A stretch of 44,008 bases of DNA from Caldovatus sediminis (GTDB taxonomy: Bacteria > Pseudomonadota > Alphaproteobacteria > Acetobacterales > Acetobacteraceae): contig NZ_BMKS01000009.1 of NCBI RefSeq assembly GCF_014644455.1, positions 112,423 to 156,430 on the forward strand, read 5' to 3'. Below are positions 24,471 through 32,647 of the stretch, piece by piece; the stretch's first letter is position 1; every line of letters begins with the position of its first letter. The notes beneath the pieces were generated by a model, which saw nothing but the letters and a program-made list of their open reading frames with translations, was not told where the DNA came from and searched no databases. The position numbers and the translations under genes are program-made.

Positions 24471-25018
24471 GCGCGGGCCTCCTCCCCGGCCCCGGACCGC
24501 GCCAGGCGTTCCAGCAGGCCGAGGCCGCCGCGCAGCAGCCGCTCGGCCGGCGGGGCGAGCGGCCCCAGCGCCGCGGCGAGGTCGCGGATCAGGTCCACGC
24601 CGTCGCCCTCGATCGCGTTGCGGAGCGCGACGGCCGCCGCCATGTCGCCCTCCACCACCAGGTCGCGCGAGAAGAACAGCGCGTCGCCGTCGAGGCTGCC
24701 GTCCGCCATCCCGATCAGGGCGCGGATCGGCCCGGCGATGCGCACGTCCAGCCCGCGGCGCGGCAGGCGGCGGACCGCGGCGATGCGCGGCGCGGGCGGC
24801 CGGGGTTCCAGCACGAACGCGAAGGGGAGGTCGGTCGGGTCGAGGCCGAAGCGCCGCCCCGCGTGCCCTCCCAGCCGCGCGAGGACGCGCGGGTGGCGGC
24901 GCAGCACCGCGCGCAGCGCGAGGGCGAGCGCCGGCTGCAGCGGCGCCAGCGGCAGGGGCCGCAGGGCGGCGGTCAGGAGCGGCGGCAGCGCCGCCACGCG
25001 CCGGTGGTTCGGGACCAT
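24461..25018 (-). CDS. ubiT: Ubiquinone biosynthesis accessory factor UbiT (SCP2 domain)
   Basis: A 185-aa protein with an SCP2-type sterol/lipid-binding domain that presents hydrophobic ubiquinone precursors to the anaerobic pathway. Visible: a helical N-terminus (LLTAALRPLPLAPLQPALALALRAVL), the lipid-domain core RGLDVRIAGPIRALIGMADGSLDGDALFFSRDLVVEGDM and VALRNAIEGDGVDLIRDL. ATG at 25018 has the strong ribosome site GGAGGTGA about five bases ahead. It is the first gene of ubiT-ubiU-ubiV(-mog). Its promoter faces ubiD across 97 bases containing an FNR/NnrR-like site, consistent with induction at low oxygen. Confidence 0.9.
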   Translation of the reverse strand: MVPNHRRVAALPPLLTAALRPLPLAPLQPALALALRAVLRRHPRVLARLGGHAGRRFGLDPTDLPFAFVLEPRPPAPRIAAVRRLPRRGLDVRIAGPIRALIGMADGSLDGDALFFSRDLVVEGDMAAAVALRNAIEGDGVDLIRDLAAALGPLAPPAERLLRGGLGLLERLARSGAGEEARAWS

Positions 25019-25064
25019 GGCGTCACCTCCGCCGGCCCCATAGCCGCGATGCCCGGCCGCAACT

Positions 25065-25078
25065 TTGCGCTAGGACAA
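25065..25078. promoter_or_regulatory. FNR/NnrR-like operator between ubiT and ubiD
   Basis: TTGCGCTAGGACAA has the TTG-N8-CAA spacing of CRP/FNR-family boxes (canonical TTGAT-N4-ATCAA). Its left half equals the TTGCG of the NnrR consensus described for Rhodobacter. It is extended to CTTTG-N8-CAAAG if flanking bases (25063-25080) are included. It lies near the centre of the divergent region, about 45-50 bases from each start codon. Promoter boxes are not clear. The motif is degenerate in the middle, so this is a candidate only. Confidence 0.5.
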
Positions 25079-25115
25079 AGACGCGCCCGAAGGCGCCCGG
25101 GCATGGAGCGCCCCC

Positions 25116-26657
25116 GTGCCGCGACGCGACCTGCCGCCCTTCCGTGACCTGCGGGACTTCCTCGCGCATCTCGAGGCGCGCGGGCAGGTGCTGCGAATCC
25201 GCCGCCCCGTCTCGGCCGTGCACGAGATCACGGAGATCCACCGCCGCGTCCTGCGCGAGCACGGGCCCGCGCTGCTGTTCGAGCAGGTGGTGAAGGCCGA
25301 CGGCACGGCGGCGGGGATGCCGGTGCTGGTCAACCTGTTCGGCACGGTGGAGCGGGTGGCCTGGGGCCTCGGCGTGCGCCCGGAGGCGCTTCCGGAACTG
25401 GGCGAGCTGCTCGCGGAGTTGCGCCAGCCCCGGCCGCCGCAGGGCCTGGCCGACGCGCTGCGGCGCTGGCCGCTGGCCCGCGCCGCGCTCGCCATGCGCC
25501 CGCGCGAGGCGGCGGCCGCGCCGGCGCAGCGGATCGTGCGGCACGGCGCGGCGGTGGATCTCGGCGCGCTGCCGGCGCCGATCTGCTGGCCGGGGGAGCC
25601 GGCGCCGCTGCTGACCTGGCCGCTGGTGATCACCCGGCCGCCGGGGAGCGACTCGCCGGACGACTGCAATGTCGGCGTCTATCGGATGCAGGTGCTGGGG
25701 CGGGACCGGGCGATCATCCGCTGGCTCGCGCAGCGCGGGGGTGCGCGGCATCACCGGATGTGGCAGGCGCGCGGGCAGGAGATGCCGGTGGCGGTGGCGA
25801 TCGGCGCCGACCCGGCGACGATCCTCTCCGCCGCGCTGCCGCTGCCGGAGACGGTCTCGGAGATCGGCGTCTCCGGCCTGCTGCGCGGGGAGCGGCCCTC
25901 GCTCGTCCGCTGCGTCAGCATCCCGCTGCAGGTCCCGGCGGAGGCGGAGATCGTCATCGAGGGCACCGTCGCGCCGAACGAGACCGCGCCGGAGGGCCCC
26001 TATGGCGACCACACCGGCTACTACAATTCGGTCGAGCACTTCCCGGTGCTGCGCGTGCGCGCGATCACGATGCGCGAGCGGCCGATCTACCTCTCCACCT
26101 TCACCGGGCGGCCGCCGGACGAGCCCTCCCGCATCGGCGAGGCGCTGAACGCGCTGTTCCTGCCCTTCGTCCGCCGCCAGTTCCCGGAGGTGGCGGACCT
26201 CTGGCTGCCGCCCGAGGCCTGCTCCTACCGCATCGCCATCGTCGCGCTGCAGAAGAGCTATCCGGGACAGGCGCGGCGGGTGATGCTCGGCCTGTGGTCG
26301 CTGCTGCCGCAGCTCACCTACACCAAGCTGCTGATCGCGGTGGACGCCGATGTGGCGGTGCGCGACTGGGCGGAGGTGATGTGGGCGGTCTCCACCCGCT
26401 CCGACCCGTCGCGCGACCTGGTGCGGATCGACGACACGCCGATCGACTACCTCGACTTCGCCTCGCCGCGCGCGGGGCTCGGCGGCAAGCTCGGCATCGA
26501 CGCCACGGTGAAGATCGGGCCCGAGACCGGGCGCGAATTCGGCCGCCCGCTGGCGATGGACCCGGAGGTGATCGCGCGGGTGGACCGGATGTGGGGCGAG
26601 CTCGGCCTGCCGCCCTCGCCGCGCCAGCGGCCCGGCGGCGGCCGGAGGGTGGCGTGA
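25116..26657 (+). CDS. ubiD: UbiD family decarboxylase (3-octaprenyl-4-hydroxybenzoate carboxy-lyase)
   Basis: A 513-aa prenylated-FMN-dependent decarboxylase. Motifs: FRDLRDFLAHLEARGQVLRI at the N-terminus, CNVGVYRMQVLGRDRAIIRWLAQRGGARHH in the middle, and ETAPEGPYGDHTGYYNS. The last contains the conserved Glu and DHTG segment of the active site. Length (about 490-520) is normal. GTG 25116 was chosen because GGAG at 25104-25107 precedes it and the conserved domain starts there. It removes the carboxylate from the prenylated 4-hydroxybenzoate in ubiquinone synthesis, with UbiX supplying prFMN. It is coupled by GTGA to ubiX. The shared divergent promoter with ubiTUV indicates common regulation. 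Confidence 0.93.
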   Translation: MPRRDLPPFRDLRDFLAHLEARGQVLRIRRPVSAVHEITEIHRRVLREHGPALLFEQVVKADGTAAGMPVLVNLFGTVERVAWGLGVRPEALPELGELLAELRQPRPPQGLADALRRWPLARAALAMRPREAAAAPAQRIVRHGAAVDLGALPAPICWPGEPAPLLTWPLVITRPPGSDSPDDCNVGVYRMQVLGRDRAIIRWLAQRGGARHHRMWQARGQEMPVAVAIGADPATILSAALPLPETVSEIGVSGLLRGERPSLVRCVSIPLQVPAEAEIVIEGTVAPNETAPEGPYGDHTGYYNSVEHFPVLRVRAITMRERPIYLSTFTGRPPDEPSRIGEALNALFLPFVRRQFPEVADLWLPPEACSYRIAIVALQKSYPGQARRVMLGLWSLLPQLTYTKLLIAVDADVAVRDWAEVMWAVSTRSDPSRDLVRIDDTPIDYLDFASPRAGLGGKLGIDATVKIGPETGREFGRPLAMDPEVIARVDRMWGELGLPPSPRQRPGGGRRVA

Positions 26658-27238
26658 GCGGCCGCGTCCCGCGCGTCGTCGTCGGCATCAGCGGCGCGTC
26701 CGGCGCCGCGATCGGCGTCCGCGTCGTCGAGCTGCTGGCGGAGGCCGGCGGCTGCGAACTGCACCTGGTGGTCTCGCGCGCCGGGGAGCGGACCCTCGCG
26801 CTCGAATGCGGGGCGGGGGCGCTGGAGCGGATCTCGGCGCTGGCGGCGCGGCGGCACCCGGTCGAGGATGTCGGCGCCTGCATCGCCAGCGGCTCCTTCC
26901 GCACCGCCGGCATGATCGTCGCGCCCTGCTCAATGCGGACCCTCTCGGCGATCGCGACGGGCGCCGCCGACAACCTGCTGGTGCGCGCCGCCGACGTGCA
27001 GCTCAAGGAGCGCCGGCCCCTGGTGCTGCTGGTGCGGGAGAGCCCGCTGCACCTCGGCCACCTGCGCGCCATGGTCGCGGCCACCGAGCAGGGCGCGATC
27101 ATCGCGCCGCCGGTGCCGGCCTTCTACCTCGGGCCGCGGAGCGTCGCCGAGATCGTGGAGCAGATCGCGCGGCGCGCCATTGACCATCTGGGCATCGAGA
27201 CGGCGGCCCCGCCGGCGCGGGAGTGGGCCGGCCGGTAG
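26654..27238 (+). CDS. ubiX: UbiX flavin prenyltransferase
   Basis: A 194-aa enzyme that attaches a dimethylallyl group to FMN to make the prFMN cofactor of UbiD. VVVGISGASGAAIGVRVVELL holds the flavin-binding loop. SFRTAGMIVAPCSMRTLSAIATGAADNLLVRAADVQLKERRPLVLLVRESPLHLGHLRAM is the family core (its MxT and R-S-P-L residues are conserved). The final PPVPAFYLGPRSVAEIVEQIARRAIDHLGI is typical. GTG 26654 overlaps the ubiD stop. It ends 40 bases from the convergent trkH stop. Confidence 0.95.
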   Translation: MSGRVPRVVVGISGASGAAIGVRVVELLAEAGGCELHLVVSRAGERTLALECGAGALERISALAARRHPVEDVGACIASGSFRTAGMIVAPCSMRTLSAIATGAADNLLVRAADVQLKERRPLVLLVRESPLHLGHLRAMVAATEQGAIIAPPVPAFYLGPRSVAEIVEQIARRAIDHLGIETAAPPAREWAGR

Positions 27239-27278
27239 CGGCATCGGCCGCTGCCGGCCCGCCGCGCCGGGGCCGCGC

Positions 27279-28778
27279 CTAGCCGCGCCAGAACCTCGGC
27301 ATGAACAGCACCAGCACCGTGAACAGCTCGAGCCGGCCGAGCAGCATGGCGAAGCTGAGCAGCCACTTGGCCTCGGCCGGCAGGCCCGCGAAATTGCCCG
27401 CCGGCCCGATCGTCTCGCCCAGCCCGGGCCCGACGTTCGAGAGGGTGGCGACCGCGGCCGAGGCGCTGGTGAGGAAGTCGAGGTCGAACGCCATCAGCGC
27501 GATCGTCAGCGTGCCGTAGCAGATGAAGTAGAGCGAGAAGTACACCACCACCGACCCCAGGATCTCGTCGGGCAGCGGCCGGCCGGCGTAGAGGCGCGGG
27601 AAGACGCCGCGCGGGAAGACCAGGCGGAGGAACTGCACCCGCAGCAGCGCCGCCATCACCTGGAAGCGGAAGATCTTCATGCCGCCCGAGGTCGAGCCCG
27701 TGCAGCCGCCCACGAAGAGCAGGCCGAAGAACAGGCCGACCGCGGCGTTGCCCCACAGCGAATAGTCGGTCGTGGCGTAGCCCGTCGTCGTCACGACCGA
27801 GACCACGTTGAAGGCCGCGTGCCGCAGCGCCTCCTCGGGCCCGTACCGGCCGCTCGCCACCAGCCACAGCGCGAGCGCGGCCACCGTGACGGCGAGGAAG
27901 GCGAGCAGCGTGCGCACCTGGCTGTCCCGCAGGCTGTCGCGCTCGCCGCGCAGCATCCGCACGTAGAGGACGAAGGGGACCGCCCCCGCCACCATGCCGA
28001 CCGTGGCAACCCAGTGGATCGCCGGGCTGTCCCAGTTGCCCATCGAGGCGTCGGAGGTCGAATAGCCGCCCGTCGCGATCGTGGTGAGCGCATGGGCGAC
28101 CGCGTCGAAGGCGGCCATGCCCGCAAGCATGTAGGCCAGCGCCCAGATCACCGTGAGCCCGAGGTAGATCGCCCCGATCGCCAGCGCGATCTGCCGCACG
28201 CGCGGCATCACCTTCTCCGAGCGGTCGGAGGATTCGGTGCGGAACAGCTGCATGCCCCCGACGCCGAGGGCCGGCAGGATCGCCACCGCCGTCGCGATGA
28301 TGCCGATGCCGCCGACCCACTGCAGCAGGGCCCGCCAGAGCAGGATCCCCGGCGGCGCGTGGTCGAGCCCCGTCACGACCGTGGCGCCGGTCGTCGTCAG
28401 CCCCGAGACCGCCTCGAAGAACGCGTTCGTGTAGTTCCCGGCGAGGCCGTCGTGGCCCGACAGGAAGAAGGGGACCGCGGCGAAGGCCGACATCGCGGCC
28501 CAGCTCAGCGGCGTCAGCACGAAGGCCTGGCGGAGCGTCAGTCCGCCGGTCAGCCGGCAGCGCGTGGCGCGGAACAGGATGCCGCCCGCGGCCAGCGTGG
28601 CGACGCTCGACATGGCGAAGACCTGCCAGTCGGGATTGGCGACGGCCGCATCGACCGCGGCGGGCAGCAGCATCAGGGCGGAGAGCGCCAGCAGCATGCC
28701 GGCGACGAGGTAGAGGACCGGTCGCAGACCGGGCGGCGACCAGGCGGACGGCGCCCGGACCTCCGCCGCCGGCGGCAT
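27279..28778 (-). CDS. trkH: TrkH potassium uptake membrane subunit
   Basis: A 499-aa K+ transporter with four repeated M-P-M units. The filter glycines are seen in GLTTTGATV, TTIATGGYSTSD, VVTTTGYATTD and LSNVGPGLGE. Further family elements are LQWVGGIGIIATAVAILPALGVGGMQLFRTESSD and GGCTGSTSGGMKIFRFQ. The protein works with TrkA at the membrane, coupling K+ uptake to proton motive force and ATP/NAD(H) sensing. ATG at 28778 shares a base with the trkA stop, so the two are coupled. The open frame extends much further upstream on this strand, but that part is a shadow of trkA. Confidence 0.96.
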   Translation of the reverse strand: MPPAAEVRAPSAWSPPGLRPVLYLVAGMLLALSALMLLPAAVDAAVANPDWQVFAMSSVATLAAGGILFRATRCRLTGGLTLRQAFVLTPLSWAAMSAFAAVPFFLSGHDGLAGNYTNAFFEAVSGLTTTGATVVTGLDHAPPGILLWRALLQWVGGIGIIATAVAILPALGVGGMQLFRTESSDRSEKVMPRVRQIALAIGAIYLGLTVIWALAYMLAGMAAFDAVAHALTTIATGGYSTSDASMGNWDSPAIHWVATVGMVAGAVPFVLYVRMLRGERDSLRDSQVRTLLAFLAVTVAALALWLVASGRYGPEEALRHAAFNVVSVVTTTGYATTDYSLWGNAAVGLFFGLLFVGGCTGSTSGGMKIFRFQVMAALLRVQFLRLVFPRGVFPRLYAGRPLPDEILGSVVVYFSLYFICYGTLTIALMAFDLDFLTSASAAVATLSNVGPGLGETIGPAGNFAGLPAEAKWLLSFAMLLGRLELFTVLVLFMPRFWRG

Positions 28779-30193
28779 CAGGCGTCGGCGCCGGGGAGGG
28801 CGACCCCGGACGGAGGCGGCGGCGCCTCGCCGGCGATCATGTCCTCGGCGCGGCGGAGCGCGTTGTAGGAGACCACCGCGATCACCCGATCGCCGGGACG
28901 GATCTGGGTGTCGCCGGTCGGGATGATCACCTCGCCCTGGCGGACGACGGCGCCGACCAGCATGCCCTCCGGCATGCCGACCGCGCGCAGCGGGCCGGAG
29001 ACGAGGCGCGAGCCGGGCAGGGCCTCGGCCTCGACCACCTCGCCGAAGTCCTCGCGCAGCGTGTAGACCGCCGCGACCGGGCCGCGCCGGACGTGCCGCA
29101 GGACGGTCGAGATGGTGATCGCGCTCGGGCTCACCACCGCATCGATGCCGAGCGAGGGCAGCATCTCCTCGTAGGAGGTCTTGTTGACCAGCGTGATCGC
29201 GCGGCGGCAGCCGGCGCGCTTGGCGAGCACCGAGGCGAAGATGTTCGTCTCGTCGTCGTTGGTGACGGCGACGATGGTCTCGGCCGCCGCGACGTTCGCC
29301 TCCTCGAGCACCTGCGGGTCCAGCGCGTCGCCCTGCAGGACCACGGCGGCGTCGCCGAGCTCGCGGGCGATGTAATTGGCCCGCTTGCGCCCGTGCTCGA
29401 CGACCTTGAGCGAGACCAGCGGCGCCTCCCGCGCCAGCATGCGCGCGAGGTGCAGGCCGACGTTGCCGCCGCCGACCACCACGACGCGCCGGGCCGCCCG
29501 CTCGCGGTGGCCGAAGGCCGCCATGACGCGATCCGCGGCGGCTGGCTCGGTCACCACGTAGACGTCGTCGCCGCACTGGATCCGATCGCCGCCGTCGGGG
29601 ACGAAGGCGTGCCCCCCGCGGAGGACGGCGACCACGACGAAGCCGGGGTCGGGCATGCGTTCGGGCAGGTCGCGCAGCCGGATGCCCGCCATCGGACAGG
29701 CTGGGTCGGTGCAGTGGATGCCGAGAAGCTGCACGCGCCCGCCGGCCAGCGGAACCATGTCGAAGGCGCCGGGCGTGCGCAGCCGGCGGGAGATGCCGCG
29801 CGCGACCTCGATCTCGGGCGAGATGATGACGTCGATCGGCAGCTGGTCGGCGGCGTAGAGGCCGCGCCAGATCGGCTCGAGATACCCCGAATGGCGGACG
29901 CGGGCGACGCGGCGCCTGACGCCGAACAGGGAGTAGGCCACCTGGCAGGCCACCATGTTGACCTCGTCCGACCGGGTCACCGCGATCAGCATGTCGGCAT
30001 CCCGCGCCCCGGCGCGCTCCAGCACCTCCGGGTGCGAGGCGTGGCCGACCATGCCGCGGACGTCGTAGCTCTCGTCCGCGCGCCTCGCCTGCTCGGGATC
30101 GCTGTCGATGACCGTGACGTCGATCCGCTCCGAGGCGAGATGCCGCGCGATGGTGGACCCGACCTGGCCCGCGCCGCAGATGATCACACGCAT
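28778..30193 (-). CDS. trkA: TrkA peripheral potassium uptake regulatory subunit
   Basis: A 471-aa cytosolic subunit with two RCK (TrkA-N/TrkA-C) units. The first Rossmann fold begins MRVIICGAGQVGSTIARHLA with acidic DVTVIDSD after strand 2; the second starts VVVVGGGNVGLHLARMLA near residue 238. Two TrkA-C parts are visible (GIRLRDLPERMPDPGFVVVAV; PGSRLVSGPLRAVGMPEGMLVGAV). It binds NAD(H) and controls TrkH opening. ATG at 30193 lies at the domain start. Upstream is a 410-base region shared with the divergent acyl-CoA dehydrogenase. Confidence 0.96.
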   Translation of the reverse strand: MRVIICGAGQVGSTIARHLASERIDVTVIDSDPEQARRADESYDVRGMVGHASHPEVLERAGARDADMLIAVTRSDEVNMVACQVAYSLFGVRRRVARVRHSGYLEPIWRGLYAADQLPIDVIISPEIEVARGISRRLRTPGAFDMVPLAGGRVQLLGIHCTDPACPMAGIRLRDLPERMPDPGFVVVAVLRGGHAFVPDGGDRIQCGDDVYVVTEPAAADRVMAAFGHRERAARRVVVVGGGNVGLHLARMLAREAPLVSLKVVEHGRKRANYIARELGDAAVVLQGDALDPQVLEEANVAAAETIVAVTNDDETNIFASVLAKRAGCRRAITLVNKTSYEEMLPSLGIDAVVSPSAITISTVLRHVRRGPVAAVYTLREDFGEVVEAEALPGSRLVSGPLRAVGMPEGMLVGAVVRQGEVIIPTGDTQIRPGDRVIAVVSYNALRRAEDMIAGEAPPPPSGVALPGADA

Positions 30194-30603
30194 GGAACGG
30201 GCGTTCCGTCTCCCGGTGCCTGTCGCCCCCCAATACACGCGGCCGAGGGAGGCGGCCAGCCGCGCGGCCACCGGACCCGCCGCGTCCGATGGCCGGGGCG
30301 ACGGGGGGAAGGCCGAGGGAAAAGCGTCGCCGCCGGCGGTGCCGCGAAGCCCCGGCCCGCGCGCGGCGGCCCCGTCCGGCCGGAGCCGGAGCGCGGCGGC
30401 CGGGGCCGCGTCCGCGTCGTGCGCGGCCACGGCAAGGCAACGATCGGGTGGCGGCATCGCCCCGCGCCGCCGGGCCCCGCGGAGTTTGACAGCGCCGGGC
30501 CGCGGGCCCTAGCCTCGTTCCAGATCCAGAACACAATTCTCCATAGAAACTCCATAAAAAATTGCCGCGCAGGTCGCCGAGGCGGCGCCGAGGGAGGACC
30601 AGC
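30194..30603. other. Divergent intergenic region between trkA and the CoA-catabolic cluster
   Basis: Mostly GC-rich and without a believable ORF. From about 30525 to 30564 it becomes markedly AT-rich, includes an 11-base tandem repeat, and is the likely promoter/operator of the downstream catabolic genes. Confidence 0.6.
30539..30560 (+). repeat. 11-bp tandem repeat, candidate regulator binding site
   Basis: CTCCATAGAAA (30539-30549) is followed immediately by CTCCATAAAAA (30550-30560): two copies one helical turn apart with one mismatch, inside the only AT-rich segment before the first acyl-CoA dehydrogenase. The left end also forms TTCT-CCAT-AGAA (30538-30549). An IclR-family regulator is encoded two genes downstream and is the natural candidate to bind here; that is inference. 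Confidence 0.5.
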
Positions 30604-31761
30604 ATGGACAGCACCGCACGCCGGCGCCCGGCGAACTCGGTCGATGCGGCCGAGTTCCGCGCGCTCTGCGCCGCCTTCGCGCGCAGGGAGGTGGCGCCGC
30701 GCTGGGAGCAGGCGGACCGCGACCGCGCCTTCCCGCGCGATTTCTACCGGGCCGCCGCCGGGGCCGGCCTGGTCGGCGTCGCCTTGCCGCACTCCGTCGG
30801 TGGCGCCGATCTCGGCGCCACCGAGGAGGCGATCCTCCTCGAGGAGACGTCGAAGGCCAATCCGAACCTCGCCGTCGCGCTCCTCGTGCAGGAGGTCGCC
30901 GGCGGCCTGCTCGCGGAGTTCGGCGAGGGCGAGCTGCTCGACCTCGCCCGCGCCAACATCGCCGGCGACTGCCTCCTCGCCCTCGCCGTGACCGAGCCCG
31001 AGGCCGGCAACGACGTCCAGAACGTGAAGACCCTCGCTCGGCGGAGCGGCGGCGACTGGCTCCTCTCCGGCATGAAGTCCTTCATCACCCTCGGCGGCGA
31101 CGCGGACGTGCTCGTCCTGCTCGCGCAGACCGACCCGGCGCAGGGACGGCGCGGCATGCGCTTCTTCGCGGTGGACCGGAACAGCCCGGGCCTCGTCGCC
31201 TCGCAGATCGGCACCTACGTGAACCGCCCGGCGCCGACCTACCGCATCACGCTCGAGGACGTGCGCGTGCCGGCGCGCCGCATGATCGGCGCCGGCTTCC
31301 GCGAGATCATGGCGGGCTTCAACCGCGAGCGGATCATGGTCGCCGCGCGCTGGCTCGGCCACATGCAGACGGCGCTCGCCTGGGCGGTCGGGTATGCGCG
31401 GACGCGCCGCCAGTTCGGCCGCCCGATCGGCGCCAACCAGTCCATCGCCTTCAGCCTGGCGCAGGCGCACGCCGACATCGAGGCGGTCCGCCACCTCACC
31501 TACCACGCCGCCGCGCGCTGGGACGCGGGCGTGCCGCTCGACCGGGTGATCCTCGACGTCTCGACGGCGAAGCTGCTCGCCACCCAGGCGGTGGTGCGCG
31601 TCACCCAGACCGCGCTGCACGTCGGCGGCGGCTGGGGCCTGACCGAGGAGCTGCCCGCGATGCGTCTCGCGATGGACGCGCTGGTCGCACCGGTCACGGT
31701 CGGGAGCTGGGAGATCCAGCTGCGCGCGATTGCGCGCCAGATCGGGCTTCCCTGCGACTAG
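30604..31761 (+). CDS. Acyl-CoA dehydrogenase (first of three), atypical active-site end
   Basis: A 385-aa FAD enzyme of the acyl-CoA dehydrogenase family, expected to introduce an alpha-beta double bond into a CoA thioester. Visible: N-terminal helical domain; LALAVTEPEAGNDVQNVKT (the FAD/substrate strand, usually 'MTEPxAGSD'); YARTRRQFGRPIGANQSIAFSLAQ; and HVGGGWGLTEELPAMRLAMDALVAPVTVGSWEIQLRAIAR at the end. The common C-terminal catalytic Glu ('YEGTSEIQ') is absent here, the equivalent reading being VTVGSWEIQ. The base may lie elsewhere, as in isovaleryl- and long-chain enzymes, or the enzyme may differ. ATG 30604 has GGAGG ahead. It is followed by the IclR gene, 90 bases on. Confidence 0.88.
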   Translation: MDSTARRRPANSVDAAEFRALCAAFARREVAPRWEQADRDRAFPRDFYRAAAGAGLVGVALPHSVGGADLGATEEAILLEETSKANPNLAVALLVQEVAGGLLAEFGEGELLDLARANIAGDCLLALAVTEPEAGNDVQNVKTLARRSGGDWLLSGMKSFITLGGDADVLVLLAQTDPAQGRRGMRFFAVDRNSPGLVASQIGTYVNRPAPTYRITLEDVRVPARRMIGAGFREIMAGFNRERIMVAARWLGHMQTALAWAVGYARTRRQFGRPIGANQSIAFSLAQAHADIEAVRHLTYHAAARWDAGVPLDRVILDVSTAKLLATQAVVRVTQTALHVGGGWGLTEELPAMRLAMDALVAPVTVGSWEIQLRAIARQIGLPCD

Positions 31762-31824
31762 CCGCGCCGTTCGGCTTTGACACCGGCTCCGGCGGCGGCC
31801 TATGCTGTTCGCGTAGAAAAATCA

Positions 31825-31842
31825 CATTCTTCACAGAGAATG
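31825..31842. promoter_or_regulatory. Perfect 6+6 inverted repeat before IclR gene (candidate autoregulatory operator)
   Basis: CATTCT-TCACAG-AGAATG is an exact inverted repeat with a six-base spacer, in an AT-rich patch (31811-31842) directly upstream of the IclR regulator ribosome site (GGAGG 31842-31846). IclR-family proteins commonly bind short palindromes near their own promoter. Its strand-reversed half resembles ATTCTC in the repeat region at 30537-30549. Confidence 0.55.
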
Positions 31843-31851
31843 GAGGCAGGC

Positions 31852-32640
31852 GTGCCCAAGGAGGTCGGCGCCGTGGTCGCCGCCACCCGCATCCTTCGGT
31901 TCCTGGCGTCGCTCCGGCGGCCCGCCGGCGCCACCGAGGTCGCGCGCACCCTCGACCTCAATCCCTCCACCGCCTTCAACATCCTGCGCACCCTGGCCGG
32001 CGAGGGCCTCGTTGCCTTCGACCCCGTGGCCAAGACCTACGCGCCGGGGCTCGGCCTCGCCGAGCTCGCGGTCGCCTCACTGGACGGCATCGGCGCCGTG
32101 CGGGTCGTGCGTCCGCACCTGGAAGCCCTCGCCGACCGCTTCGGCGCGACCATGACGCTCTGGCTCCGCACTGGACCGGATCGCGTCGTGCTCGTGGATC
32201 GCGCCGAGGGGCAGGCCATGGTCCGCATCCACATGAACATCGGACAGCGCCTGCCGCTGCTGATCGGCGCGCTGGGCCGCTGCATGGCCGCCCATGCGGG
32301 GCTGCCGGAGTCGGAGCTCGCCCGGCGCTACGCGGCGCTGCGCGCCGACGCGCTGCCGCCCTTCCGCACCTTCCTCCGCCAGGTGGAGCAGGCGCGGCGC
32401 GACGGCTACGCGGTGGACGCCAACAACTTCGTCTCCGGCATCACCACCGTCTCCAGCGCCGTGCTCGACGGCACCGGGCGGCCGGTGATGGCGCTCTCGG
32501 CCGTGGATCTCTCCGCGCGGCTCGACCGCGCCGCCGCCCGCCGCCTCGGCGCCGCCCTCGCCGAGGCCGCCGGGCAGGTCGGCCGCGCCCTCGGCGCCCG
32601 CCCCCCGGCCGACGCCACGGCGCGGCGGAAGGCCGCCTGA
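31852..32640 (+). CDS. IclR-family transcriptional regulator
   Basis: A 262-aa regulator. The N-terminal winged helix reads VVAATRILRFLASLRRPAGATEVARTLDLNPSTAFNILRTLAGEGLVAFDPVAKTYAPGLGL (about residues 6-70). The remainder is the IclR effector domain, with HMNIGQRLPLLIGALGRCMAA, GYAVDANNFVSGITTVSSAVLD and the ending VMALSAVDLSARLD. The regulators usually sense an aromatic or organic acid intermediate. I chose GTG 31852, five bases after GGAGG; ATG 31840 would add four residues and lie inside the palindrome. Embedded between the first and second acyl-CoA dehydrogenase genes, it very probably controls the cluster. Confidence 0.9.
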   Translation: MPKEVGAVVAATRILRFLASLRRPAGATEVARTLDLNPSTAFNILRTLAGEGLVAFDPVAKTYAPGLGLAELAVASLDGIGAVRVVRPHLEALADRFGATMTLWLRTGPDRVVLVDRAEGQAMVRIHMNIGQRLPLLIGALGRCMAAHAGLPESELARRYAALRADALPPFRTFLRQVEQARRDGYAVDANNFVSGITTVSSAVLDGTGRPVMALSAVDLSARLDRAAARRLGAALAEAAGQVGRALGARPPADATARRKAA

Positions 32641-32647
32641 GGCCCGC

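Noticed and set aside
27279-30614. A single 1111-aa minus-strand open frame
   Set aside because: Only its last 499 residues (TrkH) are real; the front is an Arg/Gly-rich shadow of trkA, which is clearly coded in another frame.
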